Source: Oscillospiraceae bacterium
Lineage (GTDB): Bacteria > Bacillota > Clostridia > Oscillospirales > Ruminococcaceae
Direction: 5' to 3'
DNA length: 50,775 nucleotides
NCBI GenBank assembly: GCA_018110905.1
Contig: JAGBAZ010000012.1
Span: 1 to 50,775 of the forward strand
The translations under genes were made by a program, and so were the position numbers. The notes beneath the pieces were generated by a model that saw nothing but the letters and a program-made list of their open reading frames with translations, made no database searches and was not told the DNA's origin. Of the stretch, positions 30,009 through 39,175 are shown piece after piece (position 1 is the first letter of the stretch; every line of letters begins with the position of its first letter).

Positions 30009-31109
30009 ATGAAAAAAATTCTTGCATTGGCCCTCGCCCTTGTTATGGTCTTGAGCCTTGCTGCCTGCGGCGGCAACACTTCCGAAGGCGGAGCCAAAGT
30101 TTCCGTATTCTGGTACGACGAAGCTGATATCTATCTCAGCACCGTTCGTTCCGCACTCAACGAAGAACTCGATGCACTTGGTGTTGAATATGACAACCAG
30201 TTTGCAGCAAACGACCAGGCAAAACAGCTTGACCAGGTTAAAACCGCTATTGCCGGTGGTTCCACCGTTCTTGTTGTAAACCTTGTAACTTCCGGTTCCG
30301 TTGATGCAGCGGAAGAAATTCTTGCCGCAGCAGGCGATATTCCCGTAATCTTCTTCAACCGTGCAATCGGCACCGACGGTTCCGATGTAACCGTTCTTGA
30401 AAACCATGCAAATGCTTGCTTCATCGGTACTGATGCTCCCGAAGCAGGTCACATGCAGGGCAAAATGATCGGCGACTATCTCGTTGCTAACTATGACGCA
30501 GTTGACTTCAACGGCGACGGCGTTATCTCTTACGCAATGATGAAAGGCGACGAAGCAAATATCGAAGCTATCTACAGAACCCAGTACGGCGTTGAAGACG
30601 CTAACATTGTTCTCGAAGCAGCAGGCAAACCCGCTCTTCAGTATTTCGATGTTTCCGTAGCAGAAGACGCACGTTACCAGGTAGACCTTGGCGGTGCATG
30701 GTCCGCAGCAGCAGCAAAAGACTATATGGACACTAACTTCGTAACTTATAACGAAGGCGCTGGCAACATGATCGAACTCGTAATCTGCAACAACGACGGT
30801 ATGGCAGAAGGCGTTGTAGCTTCCCTCCAGGAAAGAGGCTATAACGTAGAAGGCGGCCATCTTGTTCCCGTATTCGGCGTTGACGCAACCGACAGTGCAA
30901 AAGCACTTATCGCTGACGGCGCTATGACCGGTACCGTAAAACAGGATAACGTTGGTATGGCAGTTGCAATTCGCCAGACCGTTGAAGCAGTTTCTGCAGG
31001 AAAAACCCCTGTTGATGCTCTTGCAGGTCTTAACGACGATCGTTTCTCCATCGCTCCCGACAGCGCTGCAAAACTCTTCGTTGCATATGCACCTTATACC
31101 GGCGAATAA
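30009..31109 (+). CDS. mglB: Galactose/glucose ABC transporter substrate-binding lipoprotein
   Basis: Captures galactose/glucose outside the membrane for the MglAC transporter. The 366-residue protein starts MKKILALALALVMV with lipobox LAAC (Cys20). After that comes a periplasmic-binding-protein type 1 fold resembling MglB: FFNRAIGTDG, IGTDAPEAGHMQGKM and the EF-hand-like calcium loop DFNGDGVIS (~residues 165-173), a hallmark of galactose-binding proteins. The C-terminal lobe has NNDGMAEGVV and VFGVDATDSAKALI. ATG 30009 follows TTAGGAGG. It is first in an mglB-mglA-mglC operon with an 18-bp operator just upstream. A hairpin separates it from mglA, the common way to give the binding protein more mRNA than the membrane parts. 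Confidence 0.94.
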   Translation: MKKILALALALVMVLSLAACGGNTSEGGAKVSVFWYDEADIYLSTVRSALNEELDALGVEYDNQFAANDQAKQLDQVKTAIAGGSTVLVVNLVTSGSVDAAEEILAAAGDIPVIFFNRAIGTDGSDVTVLENHANACFIGTDAPEAGHMQGKMIGDYLVANYDAVDFNGDGVISYAMMKGDEANIEAIYRTQYGVEDANIVLEAAGKPALQYFDVSVAEDARYQVDLGGAWSAAAAKDYMDTNFVTYNEGAGNMIELVICNNDGMAEGVVASLQERGYNVEGGHLVPVFGVDATDSAKALIADGAMTGTVKQDNVGMAVAIRQTVEAVSAGKTPVDALAGLNDDRFSIAPDSAAKLFVAYAPYTGE

Positions 31110-31133
31110 TACATAATTCGACTGAAATTTTAT

Positions 31134-31161
31134 GGCAGCTGCCGCTTTTGCGGCAGCTGCC
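31134..31161 (+). promoter_or_regulatory. Intercistronic hairpin between mglB and mglA
   Basis: GGCAGCTGCCGC (31134-31145), TTTT loop, GCGGCAGCTGCC (31150-31161): a perfect 12-bp stem without a U-tract. It probably protects the mglB message from 3' decay or partly attenuates downstream transcription. A second, looser inverted repeat follows (GAACGGCAA 31183-31191 with TTGCCGTTC 31223-31231). Confidence 0.75.
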
Positions 31162-31288
31162 TATCTTAGATTTTCCGGCAGGGAACGGCAAGCGCCACTA
31201 CAAACTGAACAGGCAGTGTTGTTTGCCGTTCTCTGTCAATCTTTGAACATGCTTTTTCTATTTTTTGAGTAAAGGAGGAAGGGCGATT

Positions 31289-32788
31289 ATGGATCAGAAT
31301 GTTCTTCTGAAAATGACCGGCATTACAAAAACTTTTCCCGGTGTAAAAGCGTTGGACGGCGTAAACTTTGAACTTAAAGCAGGAACCGTTCATGCTCTTA
31401 TGGGAGAAAACGGCGCCGGAAAATCCACCCTTATGAAGTGCCTCTTCGGTATATATGCCAAGGACGGCGGTCAGATTCTTCTCGACGGCAAGGAGATCAA
31501 TTTCAAAAGCAGTAAAGAAGCTCTTGAAAACGGCGTCGCCATGGTACATCAGGAACTTAACCAGGCGCTTAAACGCAGCGTTATGGATAACATCTGGCTC
31601 GGACGTTATCCGAAAATCGGCGGAATTATGGTTGACGAAAAGAAGATGTATAAGGATACCAAGGCGGTATTCGACGAACTCGGAATCGACGTTGACCCCC
31701 ACCGTATCATGAGCACCATGTCTGTTTCCCAAAGACAGATGGTCGAAATTGCAAAAGCGGTTTCCTATAATTCCAAAATAATCGTATTTGATGAACCGAC
31801 CTCTTCTCTTACCGAGCAGGAAGTTGAGCATCTTTTCGAGATCATCAACATGCTCCGTAATAAAGGTGTTGGCATCATCTATATTTCCCATAAAATGGCG
31901 GAGATCAAACGCATTTCCGATTACATAACCGTAATGCGCGACGGCAAATGGATCGCCACCGACCATGCGGACAACCTTGAGATGTCCGATATCATCAGAT
32001 TGATGGTAGGACGCGAACTTACAAACGTTTTCCCGCCCAAAACCAACGTTCCCGGCGACATTGTTCTTGAAGTTCAGAACATCACCGGTCTTTATAACCA
32101 GCTTCAGGACGTTTCCTTCAATGCAAGAAAAGGCGAGATCCTCGGACTTGCGGGACTTGAAAGCTCCGGCCGAAGCGAAACCCTTGAAAGTATTTTCGGT
32201 ATCCGTACCAGAAAGAACGGAACAATTGCTCTTGACGGAAAACCCTGCTTCAACCGCAACGCACATGAATCCATCAAGAATGGATTTTCTCTCCTTACCG
32301 AAGAACGCCGCGCCACCGGTATTTTCGGTGTTCTTGATATCAAGGATAACACCGTTATTTCAAGCCTTAAACGTCACCTCCGTTTTGGACTTTGGCTCAG
32401 CGAAAAATCTCAGCGTGAAGATACCCAGTATTATATCGACGCCATGCGTACCAAAACTCCTTCTCAGGAAACCAAGATACGTTCTCTTTCCGGCGGTAAC
32501 CAGCAGAAAGTTATCATCGGACGCTGGCTTCTTACCGATCCGGAAGTTCTTCTTTTGGATGAACCTACCCGCGGAATCGACGTAGGTGCAAAATATGAGA
32601 TTTATCAGCTTATCATCGATCTTGCAAACAAAGGTAAAACTGTTATCGTTGTTTCTTCCGAAATGCCCGAACTTCTCGGTATCTGCGACAGAATCGTCGT
32701 AATGTCCGGTGGAAGAGTTGCCGGCGAGGTTGACGGCCAGAACACCACCCAGGAAGAGATCATGACCCTGGCTGCTAAATATGTTTAA
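31289..32788 (+). CDS. mglA: Galactose/methyl galactoside ABC transporter ATP-binding protein
   Basis: Drives sugar import by MglBC. The 499-residue protein holds two ABC domains. The first has Walker [13 protein letters not shown] (~residue 36), signature [13 protein letters not shown] and Walker [12 protein letters not shown]. The second has the degenerate Walker A of this family ([11 protein letters not shown], ~residue 288), signature [15 protein letters not shown] and [15 protein letters not shown]. This two-domain layout is typical of pentose/galactose importers. I use ATG 31289 after AAAGGAGG rather than the in-frame TTG 24 nt upstream, which overlaps the ribosome site. The next gene starts 14 nt later. 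Confidence 0.96.
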   Translation: MDQNVLLKMTGITKTFPGVKALDGVNFELKAGTVHALMGENGAGKSTLMKCLFGIYAKDGGQILLDGKEINFKSSKEALENGVAMVHQELNQALKRSVMDNIWLGRYPKIGGIMVDEKKMYKDTKAVFDELGIDVDPHRIMSTMSVSQRQMVEIAKAVSYNSKIIVFDEPTSSLTEQEVEHLFEIINMLRNKGVGIIYISHKMAEIKRISDYITVMRDGKWIATDHADNLEMSDIIRLMVGRELTNVFPPKTNVPGDIVLEVQNITGLYNQLQDVSFNARKGEILGLAGLESSGRSETLESIFGIRTRKNGTIALDGKPCFNRNAHESIKNGFSLLTEERRATGIFGVLDIKDNTVISSLKRHLRFGLWLSEKSQREDTQYYIDAMRTKTPSQETKIRSLSGGNQQKVIIGRWLLTDPEVLLLDEPTRGIDVGAKYEIYQLIIDLANKGKTVIVVSSEMPELLGICDRIVVMSGGRVAGEVDGQNTTQEEIMTLAAKYV

Positions 32789-32802
32789 GGAGGAGAAATA
32801 GC

Positions 32803-33885
32803 ATGACTAATCCTATTGCAAATATTCAGCGCAGCGTCGCTGATTTCCGCCAGATGGACAAAGCGGACAAAAAACGTTATATTACCGACCTTGTATTCAA
32901 CAATGCTCTTTATATTCTTTTGTTTGTATTTGTAATTTATACCGCAATCCAGAAACCGAACTTCCTTTCTCTCGGTTCCTTTGCAAACCTTGTAATCCAG
33001 GTTGCGGCATATCTTCCGATGGCTCTCGGTATTGCGGGCTGTATCGTTCTTACCGGTACCGACCTTTCCGCAGGCCGTATCTCCGGTCTTACTGCAGCAG
33101 TTGCCGGTGTTTTCCTTCAGAAAACCGACTTTGTCAACAAAATGTTCCAGAACCTTCCGGAAGTTAACGGTTGGTGGATCGCAGCAACCCTTCTTACCGT
33201 TGTTGCAATCGGTGCAATAATCGGTCTTGTAAACGGTTTCTTTGTTGCAAAATTCAGCCTTCATCCTTTCATCGTAACTCTTTCCACCCAGCTTATTACC
33301 TACGGTATTATCCTTTGGTTCTTTGCTCTTAACGGAAACAACGGCCAGCCTATTTCCGGCCTCAGCGATGAATATAAAACCTTCGTAAACGGCGAAATGT
33401 TCCGCCTTGGAAACGTAGCTGTTCCGAGATACGTTCTTTATTCAATTATCCTTATCGGAATCATGTGGTTCATCTGGAACAAAACCACATTTGGTAAAAA
33501 TATGTTTGCAGTTGGTTCCAACGCAGAAGCAGCAAAAGTTTCCGGCGTTAACGTTTTCTGGACCACCGTTCTTGTACATACCCTTGCAGGTGCAGCATAT
33601 GGTTACACCGGCTTCATCGAAGGCGCAAGAAGCGGATCTGTTGCTCCTAACACCGGTCTTAACACCGAATGCGATGCTATCGCGGCCTGCGTAATCGGCG
33701 GCGTTTCTTTCGTCGGCGGTACCGGTAAAATCAGCGGCATCATCCTCGGTGTTGTAATCCTCCGTCTTATCTTCGTTGCTCTCACCATGCTCGGCGTTGA
33801 CTCTTCCAGCCTTTATATCATCAAAGGTGCGATCATCCTCTGCGCCTGCGCACTTGATATGCGTAAATATCTCGTTAAGAAATAA
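32803..33885 (+). CDS. mglC: Galactose/methyl galactoside ABC transporter permease
   Basis: Membrane part of the galactose importer. The 360-residue protein has a short cytosolic N-terminus, then about nine hydrophobic segments, and sugar-permease motifs such as GTDLSAGRISGL (~residue 86), VNGFFVAKFSLHPFIVTL, FAVGSNAEAAKVSGV and CDAIAACVIGGVSF. MglC-type permeases are usually a little over 330 residues, so this is near normal. ATG 32803 follows AAGGAGG. Its stop overlaps the next start in TAATG (33883-33887). Confidence 0.95.
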   Translation: MTNPIANIQRSVADFRQMDKADKKRYITDLVFNNALYILLFVFVIYTAIQKPNFLSLGSFANLVIQVAAYLPMALGIAGCIVLTGTDLSAGRISGLTAAVAGVFLQKTDFVNKMFQNLPEVNGWWIAATLLTVVAIGAIIGLVNGFFVAKFSLHPFIVTLSTQLITYGIILWFFALNGNNGQPISGLSDEYKTFVNGEMFRLGNVAVPRYVLYSIILIGIMWFIWNKTTFGKNMFAVGSNAEAAKVSGVNVFWTTVLVHTLAGAAYGYTGFIEGARSGSVAPNTGLNTECDAIAACVIGGVSFVGGTGKISGIILGVVILRLIFVALTMLGVDSSSLYIIKGAIILCACALDMRKYLVKK

Positions 33886-34286
33886 TGGAAGATTATAATA
33901 ACAATCAGATTCCGGAAGAGGAAGAAGTTCAGAAACAGGAAGAACAGATACCGAAGTTCCGCGGGCTTTACAGATATGTTAATATATCCGTAAAACAGCT
34001 TGATATGATAATCGGACTTTGCATTCTTGTTATAATAATTGTTGTTGCAATTGAACTTATGGATCCGGGATTTACGGTAAGCTTCAATTCCCTGGGCGGA
34101 ACCGACGTTGCTCCCCAGGAGCAGATGTATGGCGACCTTATTGAAGAACCAATTCCGCCTACCAGAGAAGGCTATACTTTTACCGGTTGGTATAGAGATA
34201 GCGCATGTTTTGTTCCATGGGATGTGGAAAAAGATACCGTTGAAACGGATACAACACTTTATGCCGGTTGGGAAAAAATCGAATAA
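33885..34286 (+). CDS. Small single-pass membrane protein with one InlB-type B-repeat
   Basis: A 133-residue protein, function unknown. Residues 1-40 are charged and cytosolic-looking, with EEEE and Gln-rich stretches. Residues ~42-60 form one membrane helix (IIGLCILVIIIVVAI). Residues ~65-131 form one extracytoplasmic B-repeat (Flg_new/InlB_B type): FTVSFNSLGGTDV, PTREGYTFTGWY and TLYAGWEKIE. Such repeats normally occur in large wall proteins, often in tandem. A lone copy on a membrane anchor is unusual. Translation is coupled to mglC through TAATG, so it should be made with the galactose permease. It could be an accessory or scaffold for the transporter, or an unrelated passenger. A terminator follows. 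Confidence 0.85.
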   Translation: MEDYNNNQIPEEEEVQKQEEQIPKFRGLYRYVNISVKQLDMIIGLCILVIIIVVAIELMDPGFTVSFNSLGGTDVAPQEQMYGDLIEEPIPPTREGYTFTGWYRDSACFVPWDVEKDTVETDTTLYAGWEKIE

Positions 34287-34295
34287 ATAAAAAAT

Positions 34296-34327
34296 CCTCC
34301 GGTACTTTTGCACCGGAGGGTTTTTGT
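34296..34327 (+). terminator. Terminator of the mgl operon, probably bidirectional
   Basis: CCTCCGGT (34296-34303), eight-base loop, ACCGGAGG (34312-34319), G then TTTTT. It lies between convergent genes, and the opposite strand also has an A/T-rich flank (AAAAAA before the stem), so it may end the aldo/keto reductase transcript as well. Confidence 0.9.
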
Positions 34328-34330
34328 CAT

Positions 34331-35254
34331 TTATGCGTTATTGAGAAGATTAAGTTCTTCATCAGTCAAAGGAATTTCGGCACCTTTGAGATTGCTTACG
34401 AAATGTTCAGTATTTGAGGAACCAAAAAGCGGTATAACTCTCGGGAAACCTTCACAGCGGTGGAGATTCACCATCCAGGCGATTGCAAGAGCGCTTGCGC
34501 TTACGCCTTTTTCCTTTGCCATTTTTTTAAGGAAGCCAAGCCTTTCTCCGGCGACAAGTTCCGAAGGAAGACGGTCGGGGTTTTCGTAACCGCCTTTTGC
34601 AAGGCAGGAATAGGCAACAAGGGGAATGTTTTTTGCCTCGAGATAGCGAAGACGTTCGCGGGTGGTATATTCGTTGAAAATATACTGCGGTGCTTTGTCA
34701 GCCGAGGCCTGAAGATATGTGAACCATTGCTGCATCATTGTGAAAGGGGTTTTTGCAACGGAGTTTGCTTCGGCAAAACGCCAGGTATCATAATTGCTTC
34801 CGCCGAGATGACGGACTTTTCCCTTTTCAATAAGAGAATGGAAAGCTTCCATGGTTTCTTCAAGAGGAGTTGTGATATCGTCGGTATGGGCGTAATAAAG
34901 ATCGATGTAATCGGTTTTAAGTTTGCGAAGGCTTTCATCTATCCAGTATTCGATTTGTTCTTTGCGCAGTCCCTGGCCTTCGCCGTGACGGTCAAAACCG
35001 ACTTTTGTTGCAAGAACGACCTTGTCACGGCATTTGCGGCTTTCAAAATATTCTCCGAGGAGAGTTTCGCTTTCGTCGCCGGTTCCTTGCCAATGAGCAT
35101 AGTTGTTTGAAGTATCGACAAAGTTTCCGCCCATATCAAGATATGCATCAAGTACGGCAAAAGCATCTTTTTTCGAGGTGGTTGTGCCGAAGTTCATGGC
35201 GCCGAGGGCGACATTTGATACTTCAAGTCCATTGGGTAAAATCAGTTTTTCCAT
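34331..35254 (-). CDS. Aldo/keto reductase
   Basis: NADPH-dependent reduction of an aldehyde or ketone; the substrate cannot be told. The 307-residue protein starts MEKLILPNGLEVSNVALG. The catalytic tetrad is visible: Asp and Tyr in NFVDTSNNYAHW, Lys in VVLATKVGF and His in LYYAHTDD. GGSNYDTWR and the C-terminal cofactor region VIPLFGSSNTEHF follow. It resembles the YdhF/Tas-like bacterial AKRs. It is the only minus-strand gene between the mgl and gal operons and is divergent from galK, so a role in galactose metabolism is possible but unproven. A minus-strand promoter lies just upstream. Confidence 0.93.
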   Translation of the reverse strand: MEKLILPNGLEVSNVALGAMNFGTTTSKKDAFAVLDAYLDMGGNFVDTSNNYAHWQGTGDESETLLGEYFESRKCRDKVVLATKVGFDRHGEGQGLRKEQIEYWIDESLRKLKTDYIDLYYAHTDDITTPLEETMEAFHSLIEKGKVRHLGGSNYDTWRFAEANSVAKTPFTMMQQWFTYLQASADKAPQYIFNEYTTRERLRYLEAKNIPLVAYSCLAKGGYENPDRLPSELVAGERLGFLKKMAKEKGVSASALAIAWMVNLHRCEGFPRVIPLFGSSNTEHFVSNLKGAEIPLTDEELNLLNNA

Positions 35255-35287
35255 AGAGACTTATTCCTTTCTTTCGGTTATGATTTT

Positions 35288-35316
35288 ATTATAACTGATG
35301 GTGCTTTACAAAGCAA
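35288..35316 (-). promoter_or_regulatory. Promoter of the aldo/keto reductase gene
   Basis: Read on the minus strand: TTGCTT (35316-35311), 17-bp spacer, TATAAT (35293-35288), about 34 nt before the ATG. Confidence 0.62.
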
Positions 35317-35421
35317 CGAAAAAACCGAAAAATCCGATAATAATGGGCTTTTTTTGTTTTTACTATTCCTTTTTGATAATATTAGATGTATAATGAAGAA
35401 AAGAAAATGGGGGTATGTGCA

Positions 35422-36635
35422 ATGATTACATCCGTACTTAAAATCGATCCGGCACAGAAAGATATTCTGGATTCTGGATTTGAATCTGTTTCGGCGAAAA
35501 GCCGGAACGTTATTTTTCCGCACCCGGACGCACGGAAATAGGCGGCAACCACACAGACCATCAGCGCGGAAGAGTTCTTGCGGCTGCGGTAAACCTTGAT
35601 ACTGTGGCGGCAGTGCGTATTAACGGAACGAATATGATCCGCATTTGCTCAAAAGGTTATCCTATGTGCGAAATAGACGTGAACGATCTTGTTCCGAATG
35701 ATGAAGAAATAAACACGACCCCTGCACTTATCAGAGGCGTTGCTGCGCGTTTTGTTCAGCTTGGCTGTGAGATAAAAGGCTTTGATGCATATTGTGAATC
35801 CACCGTTCTTCCCGGAAGCGGACTTTCTTCTTCTGCCGCTTATGAAGTTCTTATAGGAACCATCATCAACCATCTTTTCTTTGGCGCAAAAGTTTCCCAG
35901 GCAGAAGTTGCACAGATAGGTCAGTATGCGGAAAATGTTTTCTTCGGAAAACCCTGCGGACTTATGGACCAAACCGCTTCTGCAGTCGGAAACCTTGTTA
36001 CAATAGACTTTTTTGATAAAGACAACCCGGTTATAAAACCGGTTAACTTTGATTTTTCTTCCTGCGGCCATGCTCTCTGCATTATTGATACAAGAGCAAG
36101 TCATGCGGATCTTACAGATGAATATGCCGCAATTCCCGGAGAGATAAAAATGATCGCGGAATATTTTGGAAAAGAAGTTCTTACTCAGATCGAAGAAAAA
36201 GATTTCTTTACCGAAATTCCGAAACTTCGCGAAAAATGCGGCGACAGAGCAGTTATGCGCGCTGTCCATTTCTATCAGGAAAATGCACGCGTTCCGAAAC
36301 AGGTTGAAGCTCTTGAAAAAGGCGATTTTGAAACTTTCCTCAGCCTCGTAAAGGAAAGCGGATATTCTTCCTATATGTATCTCCAGAATGTTATTCCCGC
36401 AGGATATAAAGAACACCAGGACGTTGCCCTTGCGCTTGCAATGTGCGAACATCTTCTTGATGGAAAAGGCGCTTACAGAGTTCATGGCGGCGGTTTTGCC
36501 GGAACTGTTCAGGCATTTGTTCCTTTCGAAATTCTTGAAAAATTCCGTGAGGGAATAGACAGTGTTCTTGGTGAAGGAGCTTGCCATGTGCTCGATATCC
36601 GTCCTCAGGGCGGAGTTGAAATGGAGGCAGACTGA
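35422..36635 (+). CDS. galK: Galactokinase, N-terminus apparently broken by a 1-nt frameshift
   Basis: Phosphorylates galactose at C1. From 35484 to the stop the frame encodes a good GalK/GHMP kinase: FSAPGRTEIGGNHTDHQRG (substrate site), PGSGLSSSAAYEV (ATP loop) and VHGGGFAGTVQAF. That frame has no ATG/GTG/TTG before the substrate motif; a TGA stands at 35481 and the first possible start is GTG 35604, which would remove the motif. The plausible start ATG 35422 (after GGGGG) is in another frame. Adding one T to GTTTC near 35488-35492 would join them as ...SGFESVFGEKPERYFSAPG, giving about 404 residues. So there is either a real deletion, a sequence error or programmed -1 shifting. galT overlaps by 1 nt. 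Confidence 0.85.
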
Positions 36636-38137
36636 TGAAAATCGAAACATATATTGATGCCCTTGTTTCATATGCAATGAACACAGGTCTTGCGGAGCCG
36701 GAAGACCATTGGGTGCTTGTGAACCGAATCCTCGATATTCTTCAGAAGCCGGATTACGAACCTTCCGATGAACCGCAGCCGGAAGATATTGAGGAAATTC
36801 TCGGCGGAATCCTTGATTATGCCGTTGAAAACGGTCTTTGCGATGACAACATAACCGCAAAAGATATTTTTGACACCCGAATCATGGGTGCGGTAACACC
36901 AATGCCGAGAGAAATCGTTCGCACCTTCTGGGAAAAATATGAAAAAGACCCGGTTGAAGCCACCGATTGGTATTATAAATTTTCCTGTGATACGGATTAT
37001 ATCCGCCGCTATCGCATAGAAAAAGATATGCGCTGGAAATACCCTTGCGAATACGGCGAGCTTGATGTTACGATAAATCTTTCAAAACCTGAAAAAGATC
37101 CGAAAGCTATTGCCGCCGCAAAATTTGCGCCCCAGACCGCATATCCCAAATGCCAGCTCTGCCGCGAAAATGAAGGCTATGCCGGAAGAATGAACCACCC
37201 CGCAAGATCTAACCACCGCATTATTCCAATCGAAATCTGCGGCGCGGACTGGTGCCTTCAGTATTCACCATATGTTTATTATAATGAGCACTGTATCGTG
37301 CTCAACGAAGAACATATCCCCATGAAGATAGACAAATCCGCTTTTGAAAAACTTTTGGACTTTGTCCGTATTTTCCCGCATTATTTTGTAGGTTCAAATG
37401 CGGATCTTCCTATCGTTGGCGGTTCGATCCTCAGCCATGAACATTTCCAGGGCGGGCATTATGTCTTTGCAATGGAAACCGCTCCGGTAAAAGAAAAAAT
37501 TGTTTTCAAAGGCTTTGAGGATATCGAAGCGGGAATTGTAAAATGGCCAATGAGCGTTATCCGCCTTCGCGGAGCAGATTCTGCAAGAATAGCGGAACTT
37601 GCCGACAAAATTCTTGGAATCTGGCGCGGATATTCCGACGAAAGCGTTTCGGTAATCGCTTTTTCCGAAGGACAGCCCCATAATACCATAACTCCTATTG
37701 CACGCCGCAGAGGCGAAGATTATGAACTTGACCTTGTTCTTCGCTGCAACATCACAACCGAAGAACATCCGCTTGGTGTTTTCCATCCCCATGCGGATAA
37801 ACACCATATCAAAAAGGAAAATATAGGACTTATCGAGGTAATGGGTCTTGCGGTCCTTCCAAGCAGACTTAAAAAGGAACTTTCCGAACTTGCAGAAGCT
37901 GCGGTTTCGGGAAAAGATGTATATGAGGACGAAAACCTTTCAAAACATGCGGAATGGCTTTCTGAACTCAAAAAAGAATATACATTCACCGAAGAAAACG
38001 CAATGGATATAATTCTTAAGGAAACCGGAAAAGTTTTTGCAGAAGTTCTTGAAGATGCGGGAGTTTATAAAAATACCGCAGAAGGAAATTCTGCTTTCAT
38101 CAGATTTATCGATGCAGTAAATAAGGAGGCAAATTAA
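36635..38137 (+). CDS. galT: UDP-glucose--hexose-1-phosphate uridylyltransferase, class II
   Basis: Exchanges UMP between UDP-glucose and galactose-1-phosphate. The 500-residue protein is of the Gram-positive class II type, longer than the ~350-residue class I enzyme. Motifs include RIMGAVTPMP-like TRIMGAVTPMP (~residue 88), YPKCQLCRENEGYAGR, FRIIPI-type NHRIIPIEI, and the active-site stretch GGSILSHEHFQGG (~residue 262); HPHADKHHIKKENIG lies near residue 385. Its ATG overlaps the galK stop (TGATG), and its stop is directly followed by the galE ATG, so galKTE is one translationally tight operon. Sequence is intact. Confidence 0.96.
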   Translation: MKIETYIDALVSYAMNTGLAEPEDHWVLVNRILDILQKPDYEPSDEPQPEDIEEILGGILDYAVENGLCDDNITAKDIFDTRIMGAVTPMPREIVRTFWEKYEKDPVEATDWYYKFSCDTDYIRRYRIEKDMRWKYPCEYGELDVTINLSKPEKDPKAIAAAKFAPQTAYPKCQLCRENEGYAGRMNHPARSNHRIIPIEICGADWCLQYSPYVYYNEHCIVLNEEHIPMKIDKSAFEKLLDFVRIFPHYFVGSNADLPIVGGSILSHEHFQGGHYVFAMETAPVKEKIVFKGFEDIEAGIVKWPMSVIRLRGADSARIAELADKILGIWRGYSDESVSVIAFSEGQPHNTITPIARRRGEDYELDLVLRCNITTEEHPLGVFHPHADKHHIKKENIGLIEVMGLAVLPSRLKKELSELAEAAVSGKDVYEDENLSKHAEWLSELKKEYTFTEENAMDIILKETGKVFAEVLEDAGVYKNTAEGNSAFIRFIDAVNKEAN

Positions 38138-39139
38138 ATGAAAGTATTGGTAACCGGCGGCGCCGGATATATCGGAAGCCACACCGCTGTTGAACTTATC
38201 GAAGCGGGGTACGAAACCGTTATAGTTGATGACCTTTCCAACGCAAAAGAAGATGTTATCGACAGAATCGAAGCTATTACCGGAAAACGTCCTGTTTTCT
38301 ATAAAGAAGATTGCAAAGATAAAGAAGCTATGCGCAAAATTTTCTCTGAAAATAAAATCGATGCGATCATCCATTTTGCGGCATATAAAGCTGTTGGCGA
38401 AAGCGTTCAGAAACCGCTTGAATATTACCGCAACAACCTTGACAGTACCCTTACTCTTATGGAAGTTATGGAAGAATTCGGCTGCAAAAAATTTGTTTTC
38501 TCCTCTTCTGCAACTGTTTACGGTCCCAACAACCCCTATCCTTATAAAGAGGAAATGAAAGCGATAGAATCCACCAGCCCGTATGGCTGGACCAAGGTAA
38601 TGATTGAAAGAATCCTTACCGACTATGTCACCGCACATCCGGATTATTGCGCGGTTCTTCTCCGCTATTTCAACCCCATCGGTTCCCATTCTTCCGGCCT
38701 TCTCGGCGATGACCCCAACGGAATTCCGAACAATCTTATGCCCTATATCAGCCGCGTAGCCGCCGGAAAACTTGAAAAACTCACCATTTTCGGCGATGAT
38801 TATCCCACTCCTGACGGAACCTGCCAGCGCGACTATCTCCATGTTGTTGACCTTGCTGTAGGCCATCTTAAAGCGCTTGAATATGCCGAAAACAACAGTG
38901 GAGTTGAAGCTTTCAACCTTGGAACCGGAAACGGTGTTTCCGTTATGGAACTTGTTCATGCTTTCGATGAAGCAAACGATATGCAGCTTCCTTACGTAAT
39001 CGGTCCCCGTCGCGAAGGTGACCTTCCCGCATTCTGGGCAGATGCGCAGAAAGCAAAAGATGTTCTCGGTTGGGAAGCAAAATATTCCGTCGAGGATATG
39101 TGCAAGAGCGCCTGGGAATTTGTTAAAAAACAGATGTGA
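38138..39139 (+). CDS. galE: UDP-glucose 4-epimerase
   Basis: Interconverts UDP-galactose and UDP-glucose with bound NAD+. The 333-residue SDR protein has the Rossmann motif GGAGYIGSHTAVEL at residues 7-20, HFAAYKAVGESV, FSSSATVYG with the catalytic Ser/Thr, and YGWTK with the Tyr and Lys. RYFNPIGSHSSG and the C-terminal LGWEAKY are also standard. The start codon follows the galT stop without a gap, with AAGGAGG in the end of galT. Confidence 0.97.
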   Translation: MKVLVTGGAGYIGSHTAVELIEAGYETVIVDDLSNAKEDVIDRIEAITGKRPVFYKEDCKDKEAMRKIFSENKIDAIIHFAAYKAVGESVQKPLEYYRNNLDSTLTLMEVMEEFGCKKFVFSSSATVYGPNNPYPYKEEMKAIESTSPYGWTKVMIERILTDYVTAHPDYCAVLLRYFNPIGSHSSGLLGDDPNGIPNNLMPYISRVAAGKLEKLTIFGDDYPTPDGTCQRDYLHVVDLAVGHLKALEYAENNSGVEAFNLGTGNGVSVMELVHAFDEANDMQLPYVIGPRREGDLPAFWADAQKAKDVLGWEAKYSVEDMCKSAWEFVKKQM

Positions 39140-39175
39140 TCACAAAGATCCGATAGAGAAAAGGTTGATTTTCTT

